Shown in pieces: positions 11,462 through 21,027 of a DNA stretch of 64,000 nucleotides. The notes below the pieces were generated by a model. That model was not told the DNA's origin, did no database searches, and saw nothing but the letters and a program-made list of their open reading frames with translations. The translations under genes were made by a program, and so were the position numbers. Origin of the DNA: Methylomicrobium sp. wino1. Lineage in GTDB: Bacteria > Pseudomonadota > Gammaproteobacteria > Methylococcales > Methylomonadaceae. Position 1 is the first letter of the stretch. Every line of letters begins with the position of its first letter. The stretch spans positions 2,790,001-2,854,000 of the forward strand of contig NZ_CP024202.1 of the NCBI RefSeq assembly GCF_003932755.1, written 5' to 3'.

Positions 11462-13888
11462 TTATCCAATTTCAGATAATTTAGGCTGCGAAACGGGCCT
11501 GTTATGCAAATACAGCGACTGAGTCGGATAAGCGAATTCGATGCCTTCCTGTTGAAACTGCCGGTAAATGTCCAGATTGATGGCTTGCTGCGCATCCATG
11601 TATAAAGCGTAGTCAGGGCTCAGTACATAGTAGACGATTTCGAAATCGAGAGAGAAATCACCGTATTGAAAAAAGTGAGCTCGATCGAAGCGAGTTTTAT
11701 CTTGCTTCTCAATGATCGATTTGAGCATTGCCGGAATGCTCTGCAGCTTTTTATAGGGCGTATCATAGACCACGCCAAGCTTGAAAACCACGCGCCGTTC
11801 TTGCATGCGCTTGTAGTTGCGGATGCGGGTATCGAGCAGTTCGCCGTTGGCGCAAATGATCTGCTCGCCGGTCAGGCTGCGTAATCGAGTAGTTTTAATG
11901 CCGATATGTTCTATGGTGCCGAAATAATCGCCGAAATTGACGAAATCGCCGATCACGAAGGGTTTGTCGAGCACGATTGATAGCGATGCGAATAAGTCGC
12001 TGAGGATGCGCTGCAGCGCTAAGGCGACCGCGATACCGCCGATACCGAGACCGGCAATCAACGCGGTGATGTCGATGCCGAGGTTTTGCAGAATCAGCAA
12101 TACCGCTACCGACCATAACACTATTTGGCTCGTGAAATTGAGGATGGCCAAAGCGCCCATGCTCGCGCCGTCGCGTTTAGTTTTGCGCGACAGGATACGG
12201 AAAATCCAGGCTCTTATAAAACCGCTCAGCCAAATCGCGACCTGAAGCGCGATAACGACTTTTGTGATTTTGGCGATCGTCGTGTCGGTGGCGGGGTCTA
12301 GCGTTAGCGATAATGATGCGAAAAAGACAGCGATGACAATAAAGAATATGAGATTGGCGCGTTTGACGGTGCTTAGCATTTCATTCGCTTGGGAAAAATG
12401 CTTGCGTTCGGCGGCATGCTTTAAACCGCGCATTAGGAACCAACGCAAAACGAATAATAAAATGAAGGTCATCGACGCGATGGCGAAGGCATAAAGCCAA
12501 TCCCATAGCGAATTATGATTGATCTCCATGTTGATTAAACTTTTGATCCGGTCGCGAAGGTTGTATTGCGAGGTTCTGGCATTAATATCGTCGATCAAGT
12601 ATTGATGAAGCCGGCGGCTTTCATCCATTGCACCGTTTAAATCGGTCAATGTGTCGATGATGCTTTGTATGTGTTCGCTTTGGCGGGATTGCCAAATGGG
12701 CTTGTCAGGTGTCGTTTTGCTGCCGACCGCATTCAGTCGGCTTTGCCAGTCGCTGAGCCAAAGCTTGATGGTGGCTTGTTCTTGTTCGATTTGTGTGATT
12801 TCTGAGTTGGCTTGCGATCGCCAGTTCGGTAATTCCTTTAGTTCGACCGATTCATTGAATAAGGCATGGCGCTTTTGCCATAACTCCTTACTTTCCGAAA
12901 TCAATTTTAATTTGCGTTGTGCAGCATCGGTTTTTGATTTAAGTGCTTCTAGCTCCAAGCGGCGCGCTTCCGTTTCTTCAATGGCTTGCACATCTTCGAA
13001 AGTAGCCGCTTCCAGCCGTTTCCTAGCTTGATTCAACAGACTTTGCGCCTTTGATTGCTGATCGTTGAGTCGAGACAAATCGCGGTTCAGTTCGAATTGT
13101 TGTTTGCGGATGCTTTCGTGTTGCTTGGTTAATGCAGAATTGTCGAAGCGGGCATGTTGCTGTAAAAAGTCGACTTTTTGGCGTAATAGACTAAGGTGGG
13201 TGTCATAAACTGAAAACGCTTTTTCTTCGTTTTTCAGTTCCAGTTCGCGAAGCGTTTGTTGTTGTTCGGCGAGATTATGTTCCAATTTCGCCGCTTTCAG
13301 TAATAAGGGTTCGGTTTCTCCGTTCGCGCTTTGTATTTGAGTCAGTTTGTCTTGGGTTTGCTTGAATGCCAGTTGCGCTTGCGCCAAACCTTCTTTAGCC
13401 AAATCGACTTTGGCGCGAACCACTTTAACCCGGGCCGACTCTATGGCAAATTGTTCTCGTGCGAGGTCCAAATCCAAAACTGAAACAGATTTTTCAGGCT
13501 CAGGCTCTTTCTCTTTCTCTAGTCGGGCAATTTCTTGTAAGTCGGCGGCTTTTTGAGCATCTAGTTCCTGACTTCGATTGAGTTCGATGATTTGTGCCGT
13601 AAAGGTTGCCGCTGTTTGCTCCAGCAGTGCGAGTTGCTTTTGTAAAAGTTCGGCATCTTGGCCCGATGCTTTTTGCAAACGCTGGTTGATTTCAGTTCTT
13701 TCATTTTCCAGGGTTTTACGGCGATTCGTAATGGCTTCGATGGTTTGGTCGAGCGTGTTGCTATTCTCGGGTTTCGTAACTTGTTGAGCGTCTTGAGACC
13801 AGGCTAAATTAAACGGTGCCATCAAGTAAAATAGCAATAGCCAGAGACTTGGATTTCGGGTCAATGAAATTGCTTCGTTGATGTTCAT
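11462..13888 (-). CDS. Large MscS-family mechanosensitive channel with periplasmic coiled-coil domain
   Basis: 808 residues. An N-terminal signal sequence ends near WSQDAQ. A long, charged, heptad-rich periplasmic region follows (about 40-420). Next come several transmembrane helices (about 460-620) and the canonical MscS pore/beta domain, with IAVALALQRILSDLFASLSI (TM3) and DKPFVIGDFVNFGDYFGTIEHIGIKTTRLR. This architecture resembles MscK/YbdG-like large MscS proteins; at 808 residues it is shorter than E. coli MscK. The role is release of solutes on hypo-osmotic shock, sensible for a bacterium accumulating osmolytes. Convergent with ftsK; the 670 bases upstream hold repeats only. Confidence 0.88.
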   Translation of the reverse strand: MNINEAISLTRNPSLWLLLFYLMAPFNLAWSQDAQQVTKPENSNTLDQTIEAITNRRKTLENERTEINQRLQKASGQDAELLQKQLALLEQTAATFTAQIIELNRSQELDAQKAADLQEIARLEKEKEPEPEKSVSVLDLDLAREQFAIESARVKVVRAKVDLAKEGLAQAQLAFKQTQDKLTQIQSANGETEPLLLKAAKLEHNLAEQQQTLRELELKNEEKAFSVYDTHLSLLRQKVDFLQQHARFDNSALTKQHESIRKQQFELNRDLSRLNDQQSKAQSLLNQARKRLEAATFEDVQAIEETEARRLELEALKSKTDAAQRKLKLISESKELWQKRHALFNESVELKELPNWRSQANSEITQIEQEQATIKLWLSDWQSRLNAVGSKTTPDKPIWQSRQSEHIQSIIDTLTDLNGAMDESRRLHQYLIDDINARTSQYNLRDRIKSLINMEINHNSLWDWLYAFAIASMTFILLFVLRWFLMRGLKHAAERKHFSQANEMLSTVKRANLIFFIVIAVFFASLSLTLDPATDTTIAKITKVVIALQVAIWLSGFIRAWIFRILSRKTKRDGASMGALAILNFTSQIVLWSVAVLLILQNLGIDITALIAGLGIGGIAVALALQRILSDLFASLSIVLDKPFVIGDFVNFGDYFGTIEHIGIKTTRLRSLTGEQIICANGELLDTRIRNYKRMQERRVVFKLGVVYDTPYKKLQSIPAMLKSIIEKQDKTRFDRAHFFQYGDFSLDFEIVYYVLSPDYALYMDAQQAINLDIYRQFQQEGIEFAYPTQSLYLHNRPVSQPKLSEIG

Positions 13889-14262
13889 GTTAATTCCTCG
13901 TGTTGAGAGTAGGTCGTTTTCGTAGCGTACTTGGTCATAAGCCTTGTTTACTGAAACGTCGCGTCATTACAATATTCTTGGCTGTAATAAACATGCAGAT
14001 AGGAGGAGGCAACTTCCACTAGCCGAGTTGTCGGTAAATTTTACTGGTGTCTGCGCCTCGGTCATGGCCGATAGCGTATGATTCATTCGGAATTTAAATT
14101 TGATGGACGAGCGACAGCGGTAATTGGAATTTCGTGCAATAAATGAAAAATGCTTATGAATCGCTCTTTTGATAAAGGATTATGTAATATTTGAGGTTTT
14201 ACTGCAAATCACGGCCGAGTAGAACAGCAATACTCAATTTGAGCAGTTTCGACAATCTTAGA

Positions 14263-14392
14263 GTGTGGGGTATACCTGTCGAGGACCGCCGTAAGCCCAT
14301 TTATGGGGGCTTGGGCAGATCGAACTGAATGCAGATTTTGCATGAAGCAAAAATCTGCCCTGCTGCCGACATCCTCGCCAAACACCCCACAC
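14263..14392. repeat. Palindromic repeat related to family A
   Basis: Outer inverted ends GTGTGGGG...CCCCACAC enclose GAGGACCGCCGTAAG and the inner palindrome CAGATTTTGC...GCAAAAATCTG, then CTGCCGAC. The inner parts recur in the repeat at 5960-6190. The remainder of the gene-free stretch 13889-14558 shows no other recognisable feature. Confidence 0.6.
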
Positions 14393-14576
14393 CCTTTTTG
14401 ATCCCCAAGTTGGGAATTGCTGCGATTAGAATACCGGTGGTGGCAATTTTCTCTTTTGTGGTTTAGGCGAAAATATCCTGGCGGTCATATCGATTCGTTG
14501 CTGAGTCTTCAGCAGACGTTAAGTTTATTGAGCTATTTTAAGAATATTCGTCAATATATTGAAATTTAAGTATCTT

Positions 14577-15110
14577 ATGGCTTTTCAGTTGTTGCAAAAA
14601 AAACCGTATCATTTACTCGTTAGGCGCAATTTCGGATTCGCTACCGTTTTGGCGATTTCGGCTGTGATGTTATTCGGTTGTTCTGCCAAACAACCGGTGC
14701 CGGAAGACGGCTTCGATAGAGTGATCGAATTCAAGAAGGATGCACCTTATAATAGGCCTTACCAAGTTAAAGGAAAACGCTACTATCCTTTGACCAATCC
14801 CAATGGATATAACGAAAGAGGCATTGCTTCGTGGTATGGCGCCGAATCCGGTAATCGGACTGCGATGGGTATCAGGTTTAATCCCGATGCTCTAAGCGCC
14901 GCACATAAAACGCTACCTTTACCTTCCAGAGTCAAAGTGACTAACTTGCAAAATGGCCGGTCGATTATTTTGGTCGTGAACGATCGCGGCCCCTTCGCCA
15001 AAAATCGTTTGATCGATCTATCGAAAGGCGCGGCTAAAGCGATTGGCGTTAAAGGGCTTGCCGAAGTGGAAGTGGAGTATATCGGCAAGTATGCCGGTAG
15101 CAATAGATAG
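14577..15110 (+). CDS. rlpA: RlpA-like septal ring lytic transglycosylase, lipoprotein
   Basis: About 177 residues from ATG 14577 (a TTG at 14559 would add six). An N-terminal hydrophobic segment ends in the lipobox LFGC, so this is an outer-membrane lipoprotein. The double-psi beta-barrel domain contains GIASWYG, AAHKTLPLPS and VVNDRGPF. The His and Asp in the last two are the residues associated with transglycosylase activity on denuded (peptide-free) peptidoglycan in RlpA. No C-terminal SPOR domain is present, so septal targeting through SPOR, as in E. coli RlpA, is lacking. Convergent with the sensor kinase gene, 25 bases apart. Confidence 0.85.
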   Translation: MAFQLLQKKPYHLLVRRNFGFATVLAISAVMLFGCSAKQPVPEDGFDRVIEFKKDAPYNRPYQVKGKRYYPLTNPNGYNERGIASWYGAESGNRTAMGIRFNPDALSAAHKTLPLPSRVKVTNLQNGRSIILVVNDRGPFAKNRLIDLSKGAAKAIGVKGLAEVEVEYIGKYAGSNR

Positions 15111-15135
15111 TCGATGCCGGCGCGAAAGTAATCAT

Positions 15136-16410
15136 TCAGTCATGCGATTTATGAATAGGCAACCAAATCTTAAAACTGGCGCCTTCTGCGATTCGGCTCG
15201 TGACGTCGATTCTACCATGATGAGCTCGGACGATATTATCCGCGGTCGATAAGCCAAGGCCGATGCCTTTGCCAATGGGGCGCGTCGTGAAAAACGGTTC
15301 AAATAATCGATGCAGATGGTCTGGATTAATCCCGGGGCCGTCGTCTGCAATTTCTACCCAGATCTGTTTGTCGTCGGTACCGGTTCGTATGATGATTTCA
15401 CCGGATTCGCCGACGGCTTGCCAGGCATTAGTCAGCAAACTTAAAAAAACTTGATTGATGAGTTGAGGAATGCATTCGATCCCGGGCGTGTCGCCATATT
15501 CTTTGCGAATACGGCATTGGATATTTTGACTGCATACGAACACCTTTAAGGTCGTATCCAAGCTCTGCTTAATATCGCATTGTTGCCGGTCTTGTCCGTT
15601 GTCCTCGGTGAATTGATTGAAGGCACGGACGATATTTCGCACTCGAGTTAAACCTTCTTTGGATTCGCTAATCAGATCGTCGATATCCTCGCGCAAAAAA
15701 TTCCAGTCTTTTTGCTGCTTCAAGTCTTGTATTTTCGCGATAAAGTCCGGTTGGGGCCTGCATGAGGAAAGTTGATTATCGTATTGGTCGATTAAATCGA
15801 ATATTTCGCGGGAGTACTTTTGAAAGGAATTAAGGTTGGAAAAAATAAATCCCAACGGATTATTAATTTCGTGTGCAATGCCGGCCGCCAATAGACCGAT
15901 CGCGGCGAGTTTTTCCGATTGCAGCAATTCCGATTGAATTAATTGATGTTCTTGCAAGCGTTTTTGCAGTTCCGCCTCGAGATGGATATTTTGATTTTGT
16001 AGGCGCTCGCGCGCTTTTTTAAGTTCTATCTGTAAGTTGACCCTGACCGATAATATCGCTAAGTTGCAGGGTTTATAGAGATAATCCGCCGCACCCAATG
16101 AAAAACCGAACGCTTCGTCTAGTTCAGATGTCAAGGCCGTCACGAAAATGACTGGAATGTCTTGCGTCTTCGGATTAGCCTTCAACGCTTTAATGACTTC
16201 GTAACCGTCCATGCCGGGCATCATAATGTCCAACAAGATTAGGTCTAGGGAGGTGTTATTCGCTATTTCCAAGGCTTTAGCGCCCGATGTTGCAACCAAG
16301 ACCGCATAATCCGCCATCAAACATTGTCCGAAAACCGAAAGATTGACGCTCTCGTCATCGACTATCAGAATGCTAGGGCGCTGCTCAATGCTTGCGGCAT
16401 CGTTTGACAT
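15136..16410 (-). CDS. Receiver-histidine kinase fusion (response regulator with C-terminal HATPase)
   Basis: 424 residues, soluble. The N-terminal receiver domain (about 10-130) has DD in ILIVDDE, phospho-acceptor Asp in LILLDIMMPGMDG, and a YKP motif. A coiled-coil linker (about 135-175) follows, then a dimerisation/phosphotransfer segment with the H-box IAHEINNPLG. The C-terminal ATPase has N-box LLTNAWQAV, DDGPGI, and GKGIGLGLST. The receiver-first order suggests an input receiver that controls the kinase, rather than a hybrid that passes phosphate onward. No transmembrane segment or partner regulator is adjacent. ATG 16410 is taken rather than TTG 16413. Confidence 0.88.
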   Translation of the reverse strand: MSNDAASIEQRPSILIVDDESVNLSVFGQCLMADYAVLVATSGAKALEIANNTSLDLILLDIMMPGMDGYEVIKALKANPKTQDIPVIFVTALTSELDEAFGFSLGAADYLYKPCNLAILSVRVNLQIELKKARERLQNQNIHLEAELQKRLQEHQLIQSELLQSEKLAAIGLLAAGIAHEINNPLGFIFSNLNSFQKYSREIFDLIDQYDNQLSSCRPQPDFIAKIQDLKQQKDWNFLREDIDDLISESKEGLTRVRNIVRAFNQFTEDNGQDRQQCDIKQSLDTTLKVFVCSQNIQCRIRKEYGDTPGIECIPQLINQVFLSLLTNAWQAVGESGEIIIRTGTDDKQIWVEIADDGPGINPDHLHRLFEPFFTTRPIGKGIGLGLSTADNIVRAHHGRIDVTSRIAEGASFKIWLPIHKSHD

Positions 16411-16520
16411 CAAGACCTCAAAATTGTTTTAAACATTGAAATGTGCATTCTATAATTTTCGCAACCGAAAGGTTTTTTGTACGTTTTCTTCGTTGCACAA
16501 ACAATTACACGGCGTAGCTT

Positions 16521-16595
16521 ATACCTATCGGAGACCAAAATTCGGCGCAGGCGCCTCCTCATGCACTACTGAAATTTGAAGTGCGAAAGGTATAA
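16521..16595. repeat. Minimal family B repeat (termini only)
   Basis: Contains only the two outer ends of the family B repeat, TATACC(T)ATCG-GA-ACCAAAATTCGGC and TGAAATTTGAAGTGCGAAAGGTATA, with the interior missing. Full copies are at 24516-24748 and 41509-41735. Confidence 0.6.
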
Positions 16596-16671
16596 CGGGG
16601 CTATCTGCCATACGCATCAAACTAAAAACGGCCAACCCGCATCCGCTCTTTCCCAAGTTGCTATTAAAGCA

Positions 16672-16755
16672 TGTAGCCCGAATGGAGCGTAGCGGAATAG
16701 GGGAATGGCGTGGCTTCGAACTTCCCGGATTGCGCTGCGCTCCATTCGGGCTACA
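16672..16755. repeat. Inverted repeat, TGTAGCCCGAATGGAGCG type
   Basis: Arms of about 19 bases (TGTAGCCCGAATGGAGCG and its complement) flank a ~45-base interior. This is the widespread proteobacterial intergenic palindrome type. Together with the next entry it fills most of the gap between the kinase gene and bioA. Confidence 0.6.
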
Positions 16756-16797
16756 CTGTTTATGCTTGCCGGAAGAGGTCGGTAGCGATTTAGCCGG

Positions 16798-16877
16798 GTA
16801 GGTCGGGTTTGGCGGAGCCGTAACCCGACATATCGATGAGCAAAATGTCGGGTTACGCTAGCGCTAACCCGGCCTAC
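16798..16877. repeat. Inverted repeat, GTAGGTCGGGTT...AACCCGGCCTAC type
   Basis: About 80 bp palindrome containing GGCGGAGCCGTAACCCGACA and GTCGGGTTACGCTAGCGCTAACC. A second copy is at 36710-36787. Confidence 0.65.
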
Positions 16878-16901
16878 GCTACACCGCGCGAAGTATAACG
16901 C

Positions 16902-18191
16902 TTAATGATCCGTTAGTTGTAGGGTTTCAAAAATCGCCGCGGTTAATTTTTGTAACTGGTTTTCGTCGATGATATAAGGCGGCATAGTATAGATTAAACG
17001 CCCGAACGGCCTCAGCCAAACGCCGTGTTTAACCAGACGGTGTTGAATCTCGGATAGGCAGACAGGGTCTTTCATTTCAACGACACCGATCGCGCCGAGC
17101 ACCCTGACATCGTTAACGCTAGCTAGGTTGCGGCAAGGTTCCAAGCCTTTTTTTAGCCCGGCTTCTATGGTCGCGACCTGGCTTTGCCAATCCGACTCGA
17201 GTAATAAGTCGATGCTCGCCGATGCGATGCTGCAGGCCAGAGGATTACCCATGAATGTCGGGCCATGCATGAAACAGCCGGCCGGTCCTTCCGAAATCGT
17301 TTTTGCGATTCTGCCGGTCGTCAATGTTGCGGCCAGTGTCAGGTAACCGCCGGTCAAGGCTTTGCCGAGGCATAAAATATCGGGCGAAATGCCGGCATGT
17401 TCGCAGGCAAATAGTTTGCCGGTACGGCCGAAGCCGGTCGCAATTTCATCGGCGATCAGTAATACGTCATATTTTTTGCATAAGGCGCTTACCGATTTCA
17501 GATAGTCGGGATGATAAAACCACATGCCGCCCGCGCCTTGGACTATCGGTTCGAGAATGACTGCCGCACAGGAGCGGCCATGCTTCGATAAAAAGGCTTC
17601 CAACGAATCGATATCGGACGGGTCCCAAGATTCGTCGAAGCGGCAAGCCGGTCGTGGTGCGAAATGGTGTTGAGGTAACACAAGGTTAAACAAATGATGC
17701 ATGCCGGTGACCGGATCGCAGACCGACATTGCGCCGAAGGTATCGCCGTGATAGCCGCCCCGAAGCGCCACAAAGCGATTTTTTTCGGGTTTGCCGAGCG
17801 CTTGCCAATATTGAATGGCCATTTTCAAAGCGACTTCGACGCTAACTGAGCCGGAGTCGCAAAGAAACACTTTACTCAAGTTAGCTGGAGTGATTTTCAA
17901 TAGACGCTCGACCAATTCGATTGCCGGCGTATGCGTAATGCCGCCGAACATTACATGGGCCATCGATTGTAATTGTTCCGTGGCCGCTTGATTGAGTTTG
18001 GGATGATTGTAACCGTGTATTGCCGACCACCAAGACGACATCCCGTCGATCAATTCGCGGCTGTCGGCCAGTTTAAGCATGACGCCGGAGGCGCTGGCGA
18101 CATGATAAACCGGTGTCGGTGCTGTCATTGATGTGTAGGGATGCCAGATATGATCGCGGTCGAGTTGCAGTCGTCTATTTTGTTGAGTCAT
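16902..18191 (-). CDS. bioA: Adenosylmethionine-8-amino-7-oxononanoate aminotransferase
   Basis: 429 residues, class III PLP aminotransferase. It uses SAM as amino donor to make 7,8-diaminopelargonate in biotin synthesis. The N-terminus has HIWHPYTSM, the substrate-contacting motif of Bio[14 protein letters not shown] and [10 protein letters not shown] are characteristic, the latter carrying the PLP lysine; [11 protein letters not shown] supplies the cofactor aspartate. The start is ATG 18191. It stands alone, with no other biotin gene in the window, so the bio pathway is dispersed. It is flanked on both sides by palindromic repeats, which cover almost all of 16414-16901 and 18192-18778. Confidence 0.95.
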   Translation of the reverse strand: MTQQNRRLQLDRDHIWHPYTSMTAPTPVYHVASASGVMLKLADSRELIDGMSSWWSAIHGYNHPKLNQAATEQLQSMAHVMFGGITHTPAIELVERLLKITPANLSKVFLCDSGSVSVEVALKMAIQYWQALGKPEKNRFVALRGGYHGDTFGAMSVCDPVTGMHHLFNLVLPQHHFAPRPACRFDESWDPSDIDSLEAFLSKHGRSCAAVILEPIVQGAGGMWFYHPDYLKSVSALCKKYDVLLIADEIATGFGRTGKLFACEHAGISPDILCLGKALTGGYLTLAATLTTGRIAKTISEGPAGCFMHGPTFMGNPLACSIASASIDLLLESDWQSQVATIEAGLKKGLEPCRNLASVNDVRVLGAIGVVEMKDPVCLSEIQHRLVKHGVWLRPFGRLIYTMPPYIIDENQLQKLTAAIFETLQLTDH

Positions 18192-18218
18192 TTAATGGAA
18201 TGAGTTAGGAAAATCATT

Positions 18219-18397
18219 AAACCTAAAAAAGCATTTCACCATGAAGATCATGAAGAATAAGAAGTTAATTCAATGGCTTATTCTATCTATGTAAATCATT
18301 TCCGCTTCTCTAAAAGGATATTCAAAAATCAAAAATTTAGAGCAAGTCGTTGAAAAAATTCATGAACTTCATGTGCTTCATGGTTAAACTGCCGAAT
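18219..18397. repeat. Family C repeat
   Basis: Begins CTAAAAAAGCATTTCACCATGAAG, continues ATCATGAAGAATAAGAAGTTAATTC, and ends CATGAACTTCATG...GGTTAAACTGCCGAATTTA. Related copies lie at 23536-23690 (reverse), 36612-36660, 42975-43253 and 46945-46990. It abuts a family A repeat directly. Confidence 0.6.
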
Positions 18398-18626
18398 TTA
18401 CTGTGAAAGTTCGTAGATTTAGACTCTTTATCTAATTTATCGATAGACAACACAATGTCGGTTCCGAAGAGGGTGCGGTTGCTCGATCGACAGGCGTCGG
18501 CGGCAGGGAGCCGCCGTCGAGCCTACATGGACGTATTCACGGCGTCCTGTCGGGCGAGTGACCGCACCCTCCCCACGTCTCAAACTTTCATTTGCCAAGG
18601 CGATAATGGCTTCTTCATGATTGTTA
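18398..18626 (-). repeat. Family A repeat (~230 bp, reverse orientation)
   Basis: Reverse complement of the repeats at 36803-37043 and 60415-60654. Conservation extends beyond the inner palindrome (GGGTGCGGTTGCTCGA...CACTCGCCCGACAGG on the other strand) into both flanks, ending in CTGTGAAAGTTCGTAGATTT. The core carries GTCGAGCCTACATGGACG (18516-18533), which matches the insertion target of the IS110 element at 62.6 kb. Confidence 0.75.
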
Positions 18627-18671
18627 GGTTAAACCTACTCCCTTTTGATCGAAAAACCGTCTAAGAATAAA

Positions 18672-18706
18672 AGGTATGGGATCCACGCTAGCCACACCCC
18701 ATACCT
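18672..18706 (-). terminator. Terminator of degP
   Basis: Stem AGGTATGGG / CCCATACCT with a 17-base loop. On the minus strand it is followed by a T-rich run (TTTTATTCTT). It lies 73 bases past the degP stop. Confidence 0.55.
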
Positions 18707-18778
18707 CTATAAAGTTAACCATTTTTTGAGTATAAAGGGAGTAGAAAAGCAATTGGGCCGCGAAGTATGCGAATGCGT

Positions 18779-20260
18779 TTAACGCCATTGCAAGACGACA
18801 TAGCGGGACATGCCGCGATCGCTGAGCAGTAACAAGACCCGCTTATTATCCTTGCTTTGATTGACGGCGCGATTGAATTCGTTGGCTGAATTAACCGATT
18901 TGCGGTCGACTTGCAGGATTACAGTCCCGGGGCGTATGCCGGCTATTGCGGCAATCGAGCCCGGCTTGACCTCGGTGGCGATGACGCCTTGGCCCGGAGT
19001 TGCATTGAATTGCCGTGCTAATTCTCGGGTCACGGTCTGCACGGTCAAGCCTAACTCTTCGGTGCTTTGGGCGGGCGCTTGTGCTGCTGCAATTTGTTGA
19101 TCGCCGAGTTTTTCGATTTTTATGTCGATTGTTCGCGATTTTCCATCGCGCAAAATTTCGACTTTGGCCCTTTTGCCGGGCGGTGTCAGCGCGACGCGAT
19201 TTCTGAAATCGCCGATATCGTTGACTGGCCGGCCTTGGTATTGGGTCACGATGTCGCCGGCTTTGAGGCCTGCCTTAGCTGCCGGCGAATCATCGGTGAC
19301 CTGTGCGATTAAAATTCCTTGATGCGTTGTCAAATTGAAGGACTCGGCCAATTCCTGCGTCAACGGCTGAATTACGACGCCTAAATAGCCGCGTGTGACT
19401 TCGCCTCGTTCGATTAATTGGTCGGCGATCGATCTTGCCAGATTGATCGGGATCGCGAAGCCAACGCCCATGTGACCGCCGCTCCGGCTGAAAATTGCGG
19501 TATTGATGCCGACTGCTTCACCATCCAGGTTGACGAGCGGGCCGCCGGAATTACCCGGATTGATCGCGGCATCGGTTTGAATGAAGTCTTCATAATCGCT
19601 GATGCCTAGGCTGGTTCTGCCCTTGGCGCTTACGACCCCGACGGTCAACGTGTGGCTCAAGCCGAACGGATTGCCGATAGCCACGACCCATTCGCCGACT
19701 TCCAGTTTTGTCGAGTCGCCCAGCGGCAAGGCCGGCAAGTTTCCGGCCTTGATTTCAATGACGGCTATATCCGATTTAGGATCGGTGCCGGTAATCTTGG
19801 CGTCGATTTCCCGCCCATCTTGGAACGTCACGCGAATTTTGTCGGCATTCGCAACGACATGATTGTTCGTGATGATATAGGAGGTTTCGCTCAATAAGCC
19901 TCGCTTCGACGCGAAAACGAAGCCGGAACCTTGGCCTATCGCGGGCGGCCGTTGTTGTGGGGCTGGCGCCGGACTAGGTCGCCTTGGTGTTGCGGGAAAT
20001 TCATCGCCGAAAAAACGCCGAAAAAAATCATCGCTGAAAGGCCATTCGTCGCCGAACGGCGTCGTAAAGGGGGCTTGCGCGACGCCTTCACGTGAACTTT
20101 CCACTTGGATAAAGACAACCGAAGGGGAGGTTTGCCGCGCGACAGACGCAAACGCTTTACTGGTTTCCCTAAGATTTTCGATACCGCCCGTTTGCGCGAA
20201 TGAGAGAGGGGACAGCGTGATAATTAACAGTAGTAACGGTAAAAAATATTTTTTATTCAT
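18779..20260 (-). CDS. degP: Periplasmic serine endoprotease DegP/HtrA (Do family)
   Basis: 493 residues. A Sec signal peptide ends near SFA-QTGG. The trypsin-like domain has the complete triad: His in TNNHVVAN, Asp in SDIAVIEI, Ser in GNSGGPL. Two PDZ domains follow (about 285-375 and 390-485). A proline-rich insert (about 85-110) precedes the first beta strand, as in Pseudomonas MucD/AlgW-like Do proteases. Role: degradation and chaperoning of misfolded envelope proteins. ATG 20260 has an AAGGTT ribosome-binding site. A perfect 15-bp inverted repeat at 20359-20410 lies about 100 bases upstream, in the region shared with the divergent sulfur operon. Confidence 0.95.
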   Translation of the reverse strand: MNKKYFLPLLLLIITLSPLSFAQTGGIENLRETSKAFASVARQTSPSVVFIQVESSREGVAQAPFTTPFGDEWPFSDDFFRRFFGDEFPATPRRPSPAPAPQQRPPAIGQGSGFVFASKRGLLSETSYIITNNHVVANADKIRVTFQDGREIDAKITGTDPKSDIAVIEIKAGNLPALPLGDSTKLEVGEWVVAIGNPFGLSHTLTVGVVSAKGRTSLGISDYEDFIQTDAAINPGNSGGPLVNLDGEAVGINTAIFSRSGGHMGVGFAIPINLARSIADQLIERGEVTRGYLGVVIQPLTQELAESFNLTTHQGILIAQVTDDSPAAKAGLKAGDIVTQYQGRPVNDIGDFRNRVALTPPGKRAKVEILRDGKSRTIDIKIEKLGDQQIAAAQAPAQSTEELGLTVQTVTRELARQFNATPGQGVIATEVKPGSIAAIAGIRPGTVILQVDRKSVNSANEFNRAVNQSKDNKRVLLLLSDRGMSRYVVLQWR

Positions 20261-20358
20261 AAATTTAACCTTCTTTTCTGTTGCTCAGGGCGCGTAAGGA
20301 AATTTGTAAAAGTTTAAACCTAAAAAGAGCAGTTGAGGCTTCACCAATGCGGTGAAAG

Positions 20359-20410
20359 TGTTGTAGACCGTTCATGCTTCAACTTTACTCAGAACGAACG
20401 GTCTACAACA
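20359..20410. repeat. Perfect 15-bp inverted repeat upstream of degP
   Basis: Arms TGTTGTAGACCGTTC and GAACGGTCTACAACA with a 22-base spacer, between the divergent degP and yeeE-like genes. It could be a terminator-like hairpin, a binding site for a dimeric regulator, or a remnant of a palindromic repeat; sequence alone does not decide. The rest of 20261-20595 holds no other feature I can support. Confidence 0.5.
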
Positions 20411-20595
20411 CATGCCAACTGTTATTTTTGGGTTGAAAGTTTCTTTGGCCAATATGTTTTTGCCTTGTTGACTGAATCCTCGAGCGTTAATATTAGCGGG
20501 CAGCATTTAAGGCTTTTCTCAAAAAAATAAAATGCACGTTCCTAAGTGTATATAAGGGTTATTTTTTAAATTTCAAAATTATTCAGGAATTCTTT

Positions 20596-21027
20596 GTGGA
20601 AAATTTTACACCGTTCTCGGCTTTTCTCGGCGGAACATTGATCGGTTTGGCGGCCACGTTACTGTTGTGGCTAAATGGCCGTATGGCCGGGGTTAGCGGC
20701 ATCATGCATAGTTTGCTCCATTCGCCTAAAACGGAATGGCTCTGGCGGTTCAGTTTTTTAATCGGCCTGGTATTAGGCGCTTTGTTGTTTAATTGGTTCA
20801 ATCCAGGATTTTTCACGCCGCGTTCCGATTATCCCTATTGGCTTTTGGCGGCAGGCGGTTTTTTGGTTGGTGTCGGTACTCGGATGGGTAGCGGCTGCAC
20901 GAGCGGCCATGGTATCTGCGGAATCTCCAACGGTTCGCCGCGTTCGATAACGGCGACTTTGATTTTCATGGCCAGCGGTGTCGTCACGGTCTACTGTATC
21001 CGTCATGTTGTGGGAGTCGGCGCATGA
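20596..21027 (+). CDS. YeeE/YedE family sulfur transporter subunit, N-terminal half
   Basis: 143 residues with four hydrophobic segments, GTG start with AGGAA upstream. It carries the family signature [16 protein letters not shown], whose Cys is used in thiosulfate or sulfur-compound relay in YeeE-type transporters. It matches one half of the larger YeeE protein; the second half is the next gene, joined by an ATGA overlap. Together they probably form a heteromeric inner-membrane transporter for thiosulfate or related sulfur species. The following soxC- and cytochrome-like genes support a role in sulfur oxidation. The exact substrate is inference. Confidence 0.8.
   Translation: MENFTPFSAFLGGTLIGLAATLLLWLNGRMAGVSGIMHSLLHSPKTEWLWRFSFLIGLVLGALLFNWFNPGFFTPRSDYPYWLLAAGGFLVGVGTRMGSGCTSGHGICGISNGSPRSITATLIFMASGVVTVYCIRHVVGVGA

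Noticed and set aside
18455-18664. Frame starting MSVPKRVRLLDRQASAAGS
   Set aside because: It reads through a family A repeat in reverse orientation; matching frames appear at 5950-6144 for the same reason.
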